Source: Bdellovibrionales bacterium (GTDB taxonomy: Bacteria > Bdellovibrionota > Bdellovibrionia > Bdellovibrionales > JAGQZY01). From it: a stretch of DNA of 59,373 nucleotides. This document shows positions 34,759 to 44,100 of the stretch, piece by piece. The notes under the pieces were generated by a model. The model saw only the letters and a list, made by a program, of their open reading frames with translations. It ran no database searches and was not told the origin of the DNA. Position 1 is the stretch's first letter; every line of letters starts with the position of its first letter. The stretch spans positions 1-59,373 of the forward strand of contig JAGQZY010000005.1 in assembly GCA_020435205.1 (NCBI GenBank), read 5' to 3'. The position numbers were made by a program, and so were the translations under genes.

Positions 34759-35321
34759 AAGCGGAGAATCGCTGGATTGTATTTCTGCACGATGATAGTG
34801 AGTTGAAGTTGTTGGTCAGGGCCCACAGGCACAAGCTCATTAGGGCAGGAAATCTCTCCTTCTTCAGTTTCTTGGCAGCGGAGGATGGCTTGACTGGGGC
34901 CGGGGGCGCCCTCTGGCTTCACAAAGATCTGCTGCTTGTTTTCCAGTTGTTCCCAGTCTCCTGAAGTGATGAGTGCACTCATTTTGGCTTTTTCCATGAT
35001 GACGATGGAGGCCTGGTAAGGCTTCCAAGCACAAAAGCCCTCTGTTGTTGGATTGAGGACGCCGTCCAATCGACCCGCTTGATCGGAAAGAGCGAAGGCC
35101 TCCTCATCGAAATGTGGGTACCAGGTGGACTGAGCATCTGGGAATCCCCAGCTCATGCAGCCTAGTAAGTGGCGAGTGGTGCGATTCACCACGTGTAGGT
35201 ATACGGACAAGTCTTTTTGGCTTTGGTTGGTAAAGGAACCTGTGATCATCAATTCTTTTTCAAAGCCCCAAGCTGGGAGAATCATTAGCAACGTGAAGAT
35301 AGAACTGACAACTTTTAGCAT
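34752..35321 (-). CDS. secreted protein of unknown function
   Basis: The 189-residue protein has a signal peptide (about 1-19, ending PAWGF). The mature part has four cysteines ('LLGCMSWG', 'EGFCAWKP', 'AILRCQETE', 'EISCPNEL'), which suggests periplasmic disulfides. No family recognised. It is convergent with the DUF481-like gene and separated from the minus-strand genes that follow by about 175 bp, including a bidirectional terminator. Confidence 0.7.
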   Translation of the reverse strand: MLKVVSSIFTLLMILPAWGFEKELMITGSFTNQSQKDLSVYLHVVNRTTRHLLGCMSWGFPDAQSTWYPHFDEEAFALSDQAGRLDGVLNPTTEGFCAWKPYQASIVIMEKAKMSALITSGDWEQLENKQQIFVKPEGAPGPSQAILRCQETEEGEISCPNELVPVGPDQQLQLTIIVQKYNPAILRFQ

Positions 35322-35443
35322 TCCGTGGCTCCTTAGTGGACTTTCGTGAAGATAGTGGAAGCGAGGGCAATAAACAAATGAGTAGCTGGGAATCAGAAAA
35401 TTTTACAGTTCGCGCAGGTTTCAGATGGGTTGAAGATTGCGAT

Positions 35444-35476
35444 AAAAAAAGCCAGATCTCATGATCTGGCTTTTTT
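35444..35476 (-). terminator. bidirectional intrinsic terminator
   Basis: An eight-base perfect stem GCCAGATC / GATCTGGC with a four-base loop TCAT is flanked by A7 and T6, so it works in both directions. It lies 20 bases after the stop of the minus-strand gene at 35497. Confidence 0.95.
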
Positions 35477-35496
35477 CAGTCGAATGTTGTCGAAGA

Positions 35497-36003
35497 TTAC
35501 TTGGATTTTCCACAATAGTAGACGGCTTGATTCACCTGAGCTTGCAGAGTCACAAGGTAATTCGTGATCTCAGCATGGTTAGAAATCACTAAGCGATCTG
35601 AAGTCACATTGCTGGCATCAGTTAGATAGACCACCTTGTTGGTGCCATCCGAGTAGATGAGTGTCAGGTAGCCAATGCCAGTCCCTGTTGAGGCGCCTGT
35701 ACCTGCGCTGATCGTTCCGGTATTAATGAGAGCAATTAATTTAGCATAGGCATCGGAAACTTTGGGATCGTTAGCTTGCGTGGCTAAACTTTTTCGGCAG
35801 GTGTCGCTGTAAGGGATATAGAAGTCGTTAGCATTGTTTGACCAAACGAGTTTGACGTTATTTGGGTTGGTGAATGCAATTTGAGTCGCACCAGTCGTGG
35901 TTGCCTTAGGCTCTTCGGACGGGGCGCTACCGCCTTTCTTCCCACAGTTAGCCAGGGCTAAGCTGAGAGCCACTGCACTGATTAGGGTAATAAAAGATTT
36001 CAT
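35497..36003 (-). CDS. putative lipoprotein of unknown function
   Basis: The 168-residue protein has a signal peptide ending 'LALANC-GKKGG', a lipobox-like site with Asn before the cysteine, followed by a Gly/Ser/Pro-rich linker, as in exported lipoproteins. The body ('NNVKLVWSNNANDFYIPYSDTCRKSLA', 'GYLTLIYSDGTNKVVYLTD') is small and beta-rich. No family recognised. GAGGAG precedes the ATG. It follows the LD-transpeptidase gene by 18 bp and ends before a strong terminator, so the two are probably one transcript. Confidence 0.75.
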   Translation of the reverse strand: MKSFITLISAVALSLALANCGKKGGSAPSEEPKATTTGATQIAFTNPNNVKLVWSNNANDFYIPYSDTCRKSLATQANDPKVSDAYAKLIALINTGTISAGTGASTGTGIGYLTLIYSDGTNKVVYLTDASNVTSDRLVISNHAEITNYLVTLQAQVNQAVYYCGKSK

Positions 36004-36021
36004 AATTTCCTCCTCAATCTC

Positions 36022-37026
36022 TTAAAGTTCATCTTTATCATCGTTATAAATGGCCACGAGAACTCGGTAGCCTCCCACTTCGAGCAGTCCAGAACGTAGA
36101 TATTCTGGGTCGGCCTCACCATAGCGGGGAATAAAGCTAGGCACTGTTCCCCAATATTTGGTTAAACCGCCTTCAAGGCAGGAGTGACTCAAGCGTCCAG
36201 TGATCGTATTAAATAGACATTGAGCTTTTTCGCGAGCGAGGCGAATGCAGCCCCCTGAATCTCTGCGGCCCAATTTTCCATAGTTATAGGTGCCATGGAT
36301 GGCGACCCCTGAAAGATCACCATTTTGGTATTCGTGATAGAGGAACATGCTTTCGTACATGTTGGCCCCTTTAAAAGATTCTGAAGAGTAGTCCTCAAAA
36401 AGGCGCTTGGGATCCAGTTTAAAAACCCCTGTATAGGTGGCAATCTTAGCGCCACCAGGGAGTCCTGAAGACACTGGCCAAATGTGAATGCGCTTCCAAT
36501 CGGTAAAAATATCAGAATCATCTTGGCGAACAAAAACTTGCATTTGTTGGGCTGAGCGATGGCTGGGGGTTTGGTCGGTGCGTGCGGCCACGTTGATAAT
36601 GAGGGCCATATCAAAGTAGTTGAGGAGGCGAACTGGTTTTTGTTGTTCGGGTGACCACATCCAACGGTTCACAAGATCCATCACTTCCGTTCGTGACTGC
36701 CTCCAGCTCCCTCTCAGTGGGAATTCTTTATCGGCACTGGATTCAGTCAAAGGGTGATCAGTCAAAACTTGCTCGTTTTTGCTGTGGGAGGCGCGGGCGG
36801 CTGTTGTGTTGATCGGGGTCCAGGCGCTGCGCTTGTAGCTTCCTTCGTTGAGATCGCATTCAACCCCAAATTCTTGGGCAAGGACATCGCAGCCACCATC
36901 GGTTTCTTCGATGACCGCAGCCTCCTGGGAGGGTTGTTCAAAGCGTTCATCTTTGCTTCCACAAGAAATGAGGAGCATGAGGCTAAGGCCAGCGAGAATA
37001 GGGTAGAGCGTTGATTTCATCATCAT
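36022..37026 (-). CDS. L,D-transpeptidase (YkuD domain) lipoprotein
   Basis: I chose the first of three consecutive ATG codons at 37026, giving 334 residues; a TTG at 37074 only adds 16 unlikely residues, and no clear ribosome-binding site decides. The signal ends 'LISC-G', a normal lipobox. The C-terminal YkuD domain carries H244-G-T and S-G-G-C260 in 'HGTYNYGKLGRRDSGGC', the catalytic histidine and cysteine. Such enzymes cross-link peptidoglycan stem peptides (3-3 links) or attach proteins to it. Lipidation places it in the periplasm at a membrane. Seven further cysteines occur. Confidence 0.9.
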   Translation of the reverse strand: MMMKSTLYPILAGLSLMLLISCGSKDERFEQPSQEAAVIEETDGGCDVLAQEFGVECDLNEGSYKRSAWTPINTTAARASHSKNEQVLTDHPLTESSADKEFPLRGSWRQSRTEVMDLVNRWMWSPEQQKPVRLLNYFDMALIINVAARTDQTPSHRSAQQMQVFVRQDDSDIFTDWKRIHIWPVSSGLPGGAKIATYTGVFKLDPKRLFEDYSSESFKGANMYESMFLYHEYQNGDLSGVAIHGTYNYGKLGRRDSGGCIRLAREKAQCLFNTITGRLSHSCLEGGLTKYWGTVPSFIPRYGEADPEYLRSGLLEVGGYRVLVAIYNDDKDEL

Positions 37027-37156
37027 ATAGAAGCGGTTCACAATTTGTGCCAAAAAGAGACGAAGGGGGAGCAAGAAAGATGCTGATGGCGCCCCTAATA
37101 TTAGGTACTTAGAGTTATGACCTCAAGTTGGCTCTAGGGTCATTGAGCCTGGTGAC

Positions 37157-37201
37157 AAAAGGCGCTTTACACTGTTCAGAAAAAAGAACTGAGCGCCTTT
37201 T
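37157..37201 (-). terminator. intrinsic terminator overlapping the symporter stop codon
   Basis: Ten-base arms AAAAGGCGCT and AGCGCCTTTT with a 25-base internal loop that itself contains short complementary GTTC / GAAC. It lies at the very end of the minus-strand symporter gene and its first arm shares the stop codon. A short T-run follows. Confidence 0.75.
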
Positions 37202-39101
37202 AGATGATTTTCTCGAGAGTAACGGCTTTCCCGGGAAGGAAGTAAGCCTCTTCGAAAGTGGGGGTGGACATGGCGATGTCTTTATCCCCCAGGGCTTTGT
37301 TGGTCTTCACCTTTACGTGGTAAGAACGAAGGCCCCCGAGCCACCAGCGACTGTCGGTCATATAAAGCAGATCCCCATCTCGAGCTTTCAGAGTCGTCAT
37401 GGCTGATGGAGCCACTTCAATCCAATCGGCTTGAATAGACTCATCTTTTTTGACCTGCATTTCATAAACCTTTTTGCCCACTTCATGGTTGGGTTCGCCC
37501 CCTTTGTAGGAGTGCATAGCTTCATCCAGGGTGTCGATAGTCAGTCCAGTCACATCTTTATCATCTCTGTGACTAGTGAGCAGAGTAATGACAAACCCGA
37601 TCACTGCTGTAATGAGCATTCCAAATAAAGCGCGGAAATAAATATAAATTCCATTTTGTGGGCCCGATAAAAACCAAGCCAATGGGTCTATGACATCGGG
37701 AAACCACACGGTTATGACAGTAACAATACTGCCAAGAATCATAGAGGCGCAGGCGGCTGTCGCGTTGAATCTTTTCCAAAATGCACCCATAAAAATAGTG
37801 GTCACAATGGCTGGGATAATGATCATGATCCCTTTGTAGTGGATCGACATTAAGCTTCCCTTCTGCGCATGGAACCAAATCACTAACAATAGCCCTATGA
37901 AAGTTGTGATAATTGAGGCCCAGCGTGCGGCCTTCAAATAATGTTCATCCGAGGCCTCTGGTTTAATCAGTGGTTTGTAAAGGTCGTAAATGCCAATGGC
38001 GGCACAGGCATTGATAAGGGTGTCAATGGTAGACATCAAGGCTGCCATGAGAGCTGCAACAATAAAGCCAAAGATCCAAGCATTGTGTTTAACGGTGGCC
38101 CAGCACACAATAATAAAAGTGTGAAAGGTATTTTGAATATCAACAAATTCATAGCCTGCTAGGGCTCCACCAGTGACTGTTTGTTTGATCACTAAAGACT
38201 TTCCGATCCAACCAATGGCGCCAACAATCACAGCAGAGACGGGAAGGGTGACCATCACATTAAAGAAAGCGGCTTTGCGCCCCTCATTCACGCTTTTGAT
38301 GGTCAGGTAACGCATCAAAAAGCCCTGGTTCATAAAAGTGAAGGCGATACTGCCCGCTAAGGCTTCGCCCCAAAAGAGACCGGCTGAGTTGAACATGGGG
38401 TTGTCAGTGAGATGCACAAATGGCAATCGATGGTTGACGGGGAGATAAGCCCACCACTCATCAAAACCACCTAAAGCATAAATCCCTGCAAAGATGGCAA
38501 GGCCTCCGGCTACATAAAGCATGATCCCTTGAAACAGGTCAGTAAAGATCACAGCCGTTTGTCCGCCAAAGGTCACATAAGCACCTAGGAAGGCTGCTAA
38601 AATAGGAACCGAATACAATTGTGGGACACCAAACATTCCCTCGAGGGCGACACCAATGGTGTAGAGGTTATAGCCAATATAAAAAAACATATAGGCTAAG
38701 ATAATGGTTAGCGAGATATAGCGAGCGGTGCGATTAAAGCGGCGCTCAAAATATTCAGGCACTGACTTGATGCGGGCAAAATAGATAATGGGGAGCCATC
38801 CAAAAAGAAAAAAGGGCGCCAAGAACCAATCGTTGAGGTAGGTCATGGTGGAGCTCATCCCAGTGTTATAGCCTTGTTCTGAATATTTCAAATAACTGTA
38901 AGAGCCGATACCGGTTGCCACCATAGACGCAGCCGGAAGCCACCATGAAAAACGATTTCCCGAGTAAAAGAAGTCATTAATATTTTTATTAAAGCGAGCA
39001 AAATACCCACCAAAAGCGGTGATGACAGCAATATACACAACAGCGACGATAGCGATGGCAATGATTGAGCCATTTTCTAATTCAATTCCAAACGAATCCA
39101 T
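37200..39101 (-). CDS. sodium:solute symporter (SSS family) with soluble tail
   Basis: The 633-residue protein has about thirteen membrane segments and SSS motifs: 'FSWWLPAASMVATGIGSYSYL' (unwound first helix), 'YVTFGGQTAVIFTDLFQGIML', and 'MAALMSTIDTLINACAAIGIYDLY' with the sodium-site serine/threonine cluster. It couples Na+ entry to uptake of a sugar, amino acid, vitamin or organic acid. A tail of about 110 residues beyond the last helix is soluble and rather long for the family. It abuts the gene for a small membrane protein (39102-39422), so the two are co-translated. Confidence 0.92.
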   Translation of the reverse strand: MDSFGIELENGSIIAIAIVAVVYIAVITAFGGYFARFNKNINDFFYSGNRFSWWLPAASMVATGIGSYSYLKYSEQGYNTGMSSTMTYLNDWFLAPFFLFGWLPIIYFARIKSVPEYFERRFNRTARYISLTIILAYMFFYIGYNLYTIGVALEGMFGVPQLYSVPILAAFLGAYVTFGGQTAVIFTDLFQGIMLYVAGGLAIFAGIYALGGFDEWWAYLPVNHRLPFVHLTDNPMFNSAGLFWGEALAGSIAFTFMNQGFLMRYLTIKSVNEGRKAAFFNVMVTLPVSAVIVGAIGWIGKSLVIKQTVTGGALAGYEFVDIQNTFHTFIIVCWATVKHNAWIFGFIVAALMAALMSTIDTLINACAAIGIYDLYKPLIKPEASDEHYLKAARWASIITTFIGLLLVIWFHAQKGSLMSIHYKGIMIIIPAIVTTIFMGAFWKRFNATAACASMILGSIVTVITVWFPDVIDPLAWFLSGPQNGIYIYFRALFGMLITAVIGFVITLLTSHRDDKDVTGLTIDTLDEAMHSYKGGEPNHEVGKKVYEMQVKKDESIQADWIEVAPSAMTTLKARDGDLLYMTDSRWWLGGLRSYHVKVKTNKALGDKDIAMSTPTFEEAYFLPGKAVTLEKII

Positions 39102-39422
39102 CTACAAGGCTCCTTTGTACGGGATGGAGATCGCTAAGTAGATCCACAAGGCATGGGCGATAGCGAAGTAAAAAAAACCTCCAACAATCAGGGCAAACCA
39201 TTTTCGGTGCAAGGGGCGCGAAAGATTGCAGGCCCCTGTTTTTAAAATCAGCAGCACTCCCGATCCTGTATAGAAAAAGCCAAACCCGTAGAGGTAAAGA
39301 TAACTTGTCCATGGATTATCGGCACCCAGGGTTTGAATCAAATAGCGGGGAAAGTAAAAGGCAAAGACCAAGAAAGCGGGTAACATAAGCCACCACTTCA
39401 AAGAACCCAATTTTTCAGACAT
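39102..39422 (-). CDS. small three-helix membrane protein upstream of the symporter
   Basis: The 106-residue protein has ATG 39422 with GGGAG eight bases before it; a TTG at 39437 is in frame but lacks such a site. It shows three hydrophobic segments ('WWLMLPAFLVFAFYF', 'YLYLYGFGFFYTGSGVLLIL', 'WFALIVGGFFYFAIAHALWIYL'). It ends exactly where the symporter gene starts. Small membrane proteins next to SSS transporters are known as accessory subunits, so a partner role is likely but unproven. Confidence 0.72.
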   Translation of the reverse strand: MSEKLGSLKWWLMLPAFLVFAFYFPRYLIQTLGADNPWTSYLYLYGFGFFYTGSGVLLILKTGACNLSRPLHRKWFALIVGGFFYFAIAHALWIYLAISIPYKGAL

Positions 39423-39562
39423 TATGTAGACTCCCAATAATTGGCTTGGTTTCTAGCAGAATGGGTTTAGGGCAACAAGAAAAGATAGGAGCTGGGCTTC
39501 GTGCGAACCGCGTCAGAGGCGGCTTTTGGCTTATTTTTGCTTAAAAATTAATCAGGCGGGTG

Positions 39563-40084
39563 TCACCAAACGTATTTGATGCCGAGGGTGGTGCGGTTCT
39601 CATCATGCTTGCTTTGGTGTTCTAATGCGATCTGGCTATTGTTGATTTTAAACAATTCCACCTCGGCATTGAAATCGCGAAATTCATTAGCAAACCAGAA
39701 TCGATACTTTAGCAAATATTCCATTTCGACTTCAGCGCTCAGTTGGCTCAAGTTGAGCTTTGATCGCAGCTTGAAATCCTCACCTTCAATTTTTGCACTT
39801 TCGTTAATGGATTGCTCAAGGTTTTTCATTTTCGCTAGTGAACTATCGGGATTTTCTTTTAAAAATTTTTGCAAATGAAAATCAAATACAGTGGAAACAA
39901 AAGTTTCAGGAGAGGAAGCATCTTTGGCTTTCTCTGGAATGATTTGGGCTTCTTCTTCCATTTTCTTTTGAAAATAGAGATAGTTTTCTGGGAGCTTCAA
40001 GACGGCAATATCTCTTTCCGCAGCCAAGGTGTGGCCAGCCACAAGAGTCAAAGTTGTTATGAGCATCAAAAACTTCATAGCCAT
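39563..40084 (-). CDS. secreted protein of unknown function
   Basis: The 173-residue protein has a signal peptide (about 1-22, ending HTLAA). The mature part is partly helical and acidic ('KMEEEAQIIPEKAKDASSPETFVS') and ends in 'FEAEVELFKINNSQIALEHQS'-like strands closing 'TTLGIKYVW', with a terminal aromatic. It may be a small outer-membrane or periplasmic protein. A start at 40078 is also possible; GAAGG sits four bases before ATG 40084. No family recognised. Confidence 0.65.
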   Translation of the reverse strand: MAMKFLMLITTLTLVAGHTLAAERDIAVLKLPENYLYFQKKMEEEAQIIPEKAKDASSPETFVSTVFDFHLQKFLKENPDSSLAKMKNLEQSINESAKIEGEDFKLRSKLNLSQLSAEVEMEYLLKYRFWFANEFRDFNAEVELFKINNSQIALEHQSKHDENRTTLGIKYVW

Positions 40085-40293
40085 TAAACCTTCAAAGAGA
40101 ATGCCATAAATGAAAGGAGTCTATTTTTAGACTAACTTAAAAAACTAAAAAATTCCAAAGGCTTACGGATTAAGGGCCAGGCGAGTCCCGTGGCGAGCGG
40201 AGCGGCGTGGCCGGAATGCCGACAATTATGGGCACCCAGTGCTTGACCCTAAGCCCATCCCGCGGCTTAGTGACGGAAAGTGAGGAGTCTTTT

Positions 40294-40965
40294 TTGCGGC
40301 TAATATTGTGTCCATTGCAGATTGAGTTAGACTGGGTTCGTTCCATTTTTCAGGAGCGTGGATTTTCCCTCATAGAAAAAAGTTTGGCAGCAAAATTGAG
40401 CTATTGGCAAAGTTCAGAGGGTTGGCTCCTGGCCTCAGGTGGCCATGGCAAGATCAACTATGCACTGCGCGCCAGCCGTATCCTGACTAGCCTCCCAGCC
40501 ATTGAATCTGTGATTTGTCTCGGGGCGGCTGGTGGCCTTGGTCCTCAAGTTTCCCCTTTGGATGTTGTGGTGGGTACAGAAAGTATCGAGCATGATTTTA
40601 AGCCAGCCAGTCCAAAAGTTCCCCGTCCTATCGTCAAGGCCGATGGCGAGCTGTTGGCGCAAGCCAGAGAGTATCGGCCCATGGATTTTCAAGTGCATTT
40701 TGGCCCCATAGCGAGTGGTGACGAAGATATCCAGTCTAGTGAGCGAGTGGAAGCTTTATTAGAGCAAACCGCTGCTTTGGCAGTGGCTTGGGAGGGGATG
40801 GCCGCTGCCAAAGCTTGTCGCCATTTTGGCAAAAAGTTTTTAGAAATTCGAGGTGTGACCGATCTTTGTTCATCCCATTTGCTTTCTGAGTTTGGCAAGA
40901 ATTTGGAAAGGGCAATAAAAAATGCCACCGAAGTGGCATTAAGCAGTCATTCTCATGACCTTTGA
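40294..40965 (+). CDS. nucleoside phosphorylase-type hydrolase (MTA/SAH nucleosidase or futalosine hydrolase-like)
   Basis: I chose TTG 40294, six bases after TGAGGAG, which starts 'RLILCPLQIELDWV', the normal beginning of the family; the longer frame begins with a nonconserved 29-residue stretch from GTG 40207. The 223-residue enzyme shows 'GHGKIN', 'CLGAAGGLGP', 'IASGDEDI', 'AWEGMAAAKAC' (catalytic Glu) and 'IRGVTD' (catalytic Asp). It would hydrolyse a nucleoside such as methylthioadenosine, adenosylhomocysteine or futalosine; which one cannot be told. Its 3' end contains a minus-strand terminator. Confidence 0.8.
   Translation: MRLILCPLQIELDWVRSIFQERGFSLIEKSLAAKLSYWQSSEGWLLASGGHGKINYALRASRILTSLPAIESVICLGAAGGLGPQVSPLDVVVGTESIEHDFKPASPKVPRPIVKADGELLAQAREYRPMDFQVHFGPIASGDEDIQSSERVEALLEQTAALAVAWEGMAAAKACRHFGKKFLEIRGVTDLCSSHLLSEFGKNLERAIKNATEVALSSHSHDL
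40914..40940 (-). terminator. minus-strand intrinsic terminator with UUCG loop inside the 3' end of the nucleosidase gene
   Basis: On the minus strand AATGCCAC - TTCG - GTGGCATT forms an eight-base stem with a C(UUCG)G tetraloop, followed by TTTTATT. It stands about 160 bases after the stop codon of the large FecR-domain gene and serves transcription from that side. On the plus strand it lies in codons of the nucleosidase. Confidence 0.85.
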
Positions 40966-41100
40966 TTCACCGGGAAAGTAAACAAATCTATCTCTAGATT
41001 AAATGATTTTGACAAAAATGTCCCATATTGATCTCAAGGTGAAACATTTTTTTACAGCTGTTGAGTATTTATTCAAAATGGCTGTTTTAAACTGAGACAA

Positions 41101-44100
41101 CTAGTGAGATTTTTTGCGAATGACTCTGAAGATTTGGGGTTCTGACCACGCCTTAGGATAGCCGTCCTGTTTTCCACGCAAGCGAATATAGTAAATGCCG
41201 GAATCTAAGTTTTGACTAATCACTGTTTTGGTTTTTCCAGACACGGATTTAGTAAGAACTGGATTGGTCATAGCCGGTGAACGTGAGATCTCAATATCAT
41301 AGGTGTCGGCTTTTGAAGAGTATTCCCACTCAAGAACAAAAAAGGCATCGGCCTTATCCATTAAGATAAAGGTTTTTCGTTTTTCGGGACGAACAATCTT
41401 GGGGAAATATTTTCCTTCTGCTGTTGAAAGGTCGCCACTTTCTCTGGCAACACTAGCCAAGTGGATTTCCTTGTCTGGATCACCATGATTGAACCAAAAA
41501 TCTTCCTTAGAGTAGGGACTCAGAGGCTCTTTTGTGAGCGGATCGATGGCGCGAACCTTCCAGGAAAGATAACCCGTTTGATTGGGGATTGTTGTTTTGG
41601 TGTCATTGATAAACAAATTTTGCCTATTTTTATCACTTTTAAAATAGGTGTACTTAACCTGAAAGGAATCAACACCGGGGAGGGGATTCCAGTTTAACAA
41701 GTATTCTTTGTTCTCCTGATTGGTTCCGCTTGCTGTAGGGGCTGGGAACCACGATACGATGGTGCCCGTGGCTGGAGGGGAAAAGTCATCAGTTTTGTAA
41801 ATAGGCTGAACTTTAAAATAAGTTTTGCCAATAGGAACAAAGTCAGGGATCAACACTTTTTTTGTGGTCTCTTCCTCATGGTAAATTTCCTTGAAGTCAG
41901 GGTCACGAGAAAAAGACACTCTGTATTTGTCAGCTTTGCTGCCACCTTGCCATTTGATGGTTAGCTTCGTCTTTCGGTGTTTGGTGGGCATAGTTTTATC
42001 AGCAAGAACTTTTGGGTAGTCGCTTTCCACCATCCAATACATAATTTTATTTTTTTCCAATTTCACAGTTGGTAAATCTTTTGGCCAAAGAATTTTGAGA
42101 TCAAACTTCTGTGGAGACGTCCAGCTGGAAACCTGTTTTTCCTCAGTGTGGCGGCCGCGAACTCTCCAGTAATAAACACCATCTTCGAGAATCTCGACTT
42201 GGTAAGTCGTATCTTTAGTAAAGTCTTTGAGGAGAGACTCTTTGAAGTCAGAGGATTTTGAAACCTCAATATCGTATTCAGTCCAAACCTTATATTGATC
42301 AGACCATACAAAGTCCTGAAGTGGGGTTTCTCCGCGAGGAACAGGATAACGTAAACGGCTTTCATTTTCTGGACTTACAGGCAAAGGCGGCACATTAATT
42401 TTTGCCGTGAAAGTCGAGGTTTCAGAAGGGGTTTCACTCGCTCCATCTCTTCCAATGACACGCCAAAACACTTGTCCAACCATAGGAAGTTTCAATTCAA
42501 CTTCATTCTTTTGTTTAATGCGACGACGAATAGGGGATTTGAAACTCTTATCGCGGCTGAGTTCTAAAATGTATTCATCAAAAGCAACATCAGCCTTCCA
42601 ACGGAACTTGGTGTTCATTGAAGTGACATACCACATTGCTTCGTAATCATGAGGAGCCACCAGACTAATCACTCCGCCGTCACCTTTATTTTCTAGCGGA
42701 TCTTTGCGGGGATCAAATTCACCGGGGCGTAAGGTGCCTTGAGCCATGGCTCTTTGCGCAAGAGTGGCAAGGACGTCTTCGCTGAGGCCTCCCTCTTTCA
42801 AGGCTTCCAGAGCCTTTTTATCAAGGGCTCCTAAACGAATGGCATTAATGGCTTTGTCGTCAAGTCCTTGAGCTTTCAATTTATTGAGAGTTTCTTTATC
42901 GAGAGTTCCGTCAATCAATTTTGTTAAGGTCTCTTCGTCAAAAGCTCCTGACTTGAATAGGGCCAAAACTGCGGGACTCAGTAAGCTCTGTTGCAATCGC
43001 GCTAAAAGGTTTTCACTGATACCAGCAACACGTAAAGCTTCAATAGCCTCACTGTTGAGAGAGCCACTTTCGATCATAGCTTGATCCATTTTATCAAAAC
43101 CTTGTTTTTCAAGGGCTTGACTGGATTTCTTATCCAACTCACCGTAGCGCAATGCAGACACATTTTTTTCGTTTAAAACACCCTTACCAATGGCTCCTAA
43201 ACCCTGTTTGCTCAAGGCGCCTTTGCGGAAAGGAACAAGGGTTTTTTCAGAAATTCCAGCCTGACGAAAGGCTGAAATCGCTGTCTCGTTAAGAAACCCA
43301 CCGGCGATGACGGCGCGATCGAGTTCGTCGACACCCTCTTTGTTTAACTGGTTTTTGTCTTTTTTAGCTAAACTATTATCCATAATGTGACTGAGAGTCT
43401 TCTCTTTAACAGCCCCTTTGCGAATAGCGGCAATGGCTTTTTTGCTGAGAGCTCCGCCGCGCAAGCCCACCAAGGCTCGATCAGAGATTCCTCCTTCGCG
43501 AAGAGCGTCGATGGCCTCTTGGTTAAGAATGCCTTTTTCAATAACCAATTGGTCTGAGCGGGAAAGACCTTGCACAGCCAACTGATTGCGAGTGTTCTCA
43601 TCCATAGTTCCATAGCGCAAAGCAATTAGGTTTTGGTCATCAAGCACCCCATTACTAAGTGCTTTGAGGCCTGGAGGGCTGATAGTGCCTCTTTTAAAAC
43701 TAGCAAGAACGTAATCACTGATGCCACCCGCTTTGAGGGCAGCCAAGGTTTCTTGATCAAGAGCTCCGTGTTTTAACACTAAAAGGGCTTGGTCATCGAG
43801 GCCCCTCTTTTTAAGTTCAGCTAACTTTTCCTCGCTGATTGTACCATTGCGGAGTGCGGCTAGAGTTTCATCATCAAGAGCACCACTTTTTAATGCAGCC
43901 AAAGCTTCTGGACTCATTTGTGTTTGTTGCAACTGTGCCAAAGTAGTTTCTGAGAAGCCGGCAGCTTTCAGTGCAGCTAAGGTATCTTTGTCGAGAGCGC
44001 CATAGGCAAGAAGATCAAGTGTCTCGTTGGAAAAGCCCTTTTTGCGAAGAGCGGATAGCTCCTCAGCGGAGAGGTCGCCCCGGCGAAGTTTGAGGAGAGT

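Noticed and set aside
40207-40293. Upstream GTG start for the nucleosidase.
   Set aside because: The extra 29 residues do not resemble the family, while TTG 40294 has a good ribosome-binding site and gives the normal start.
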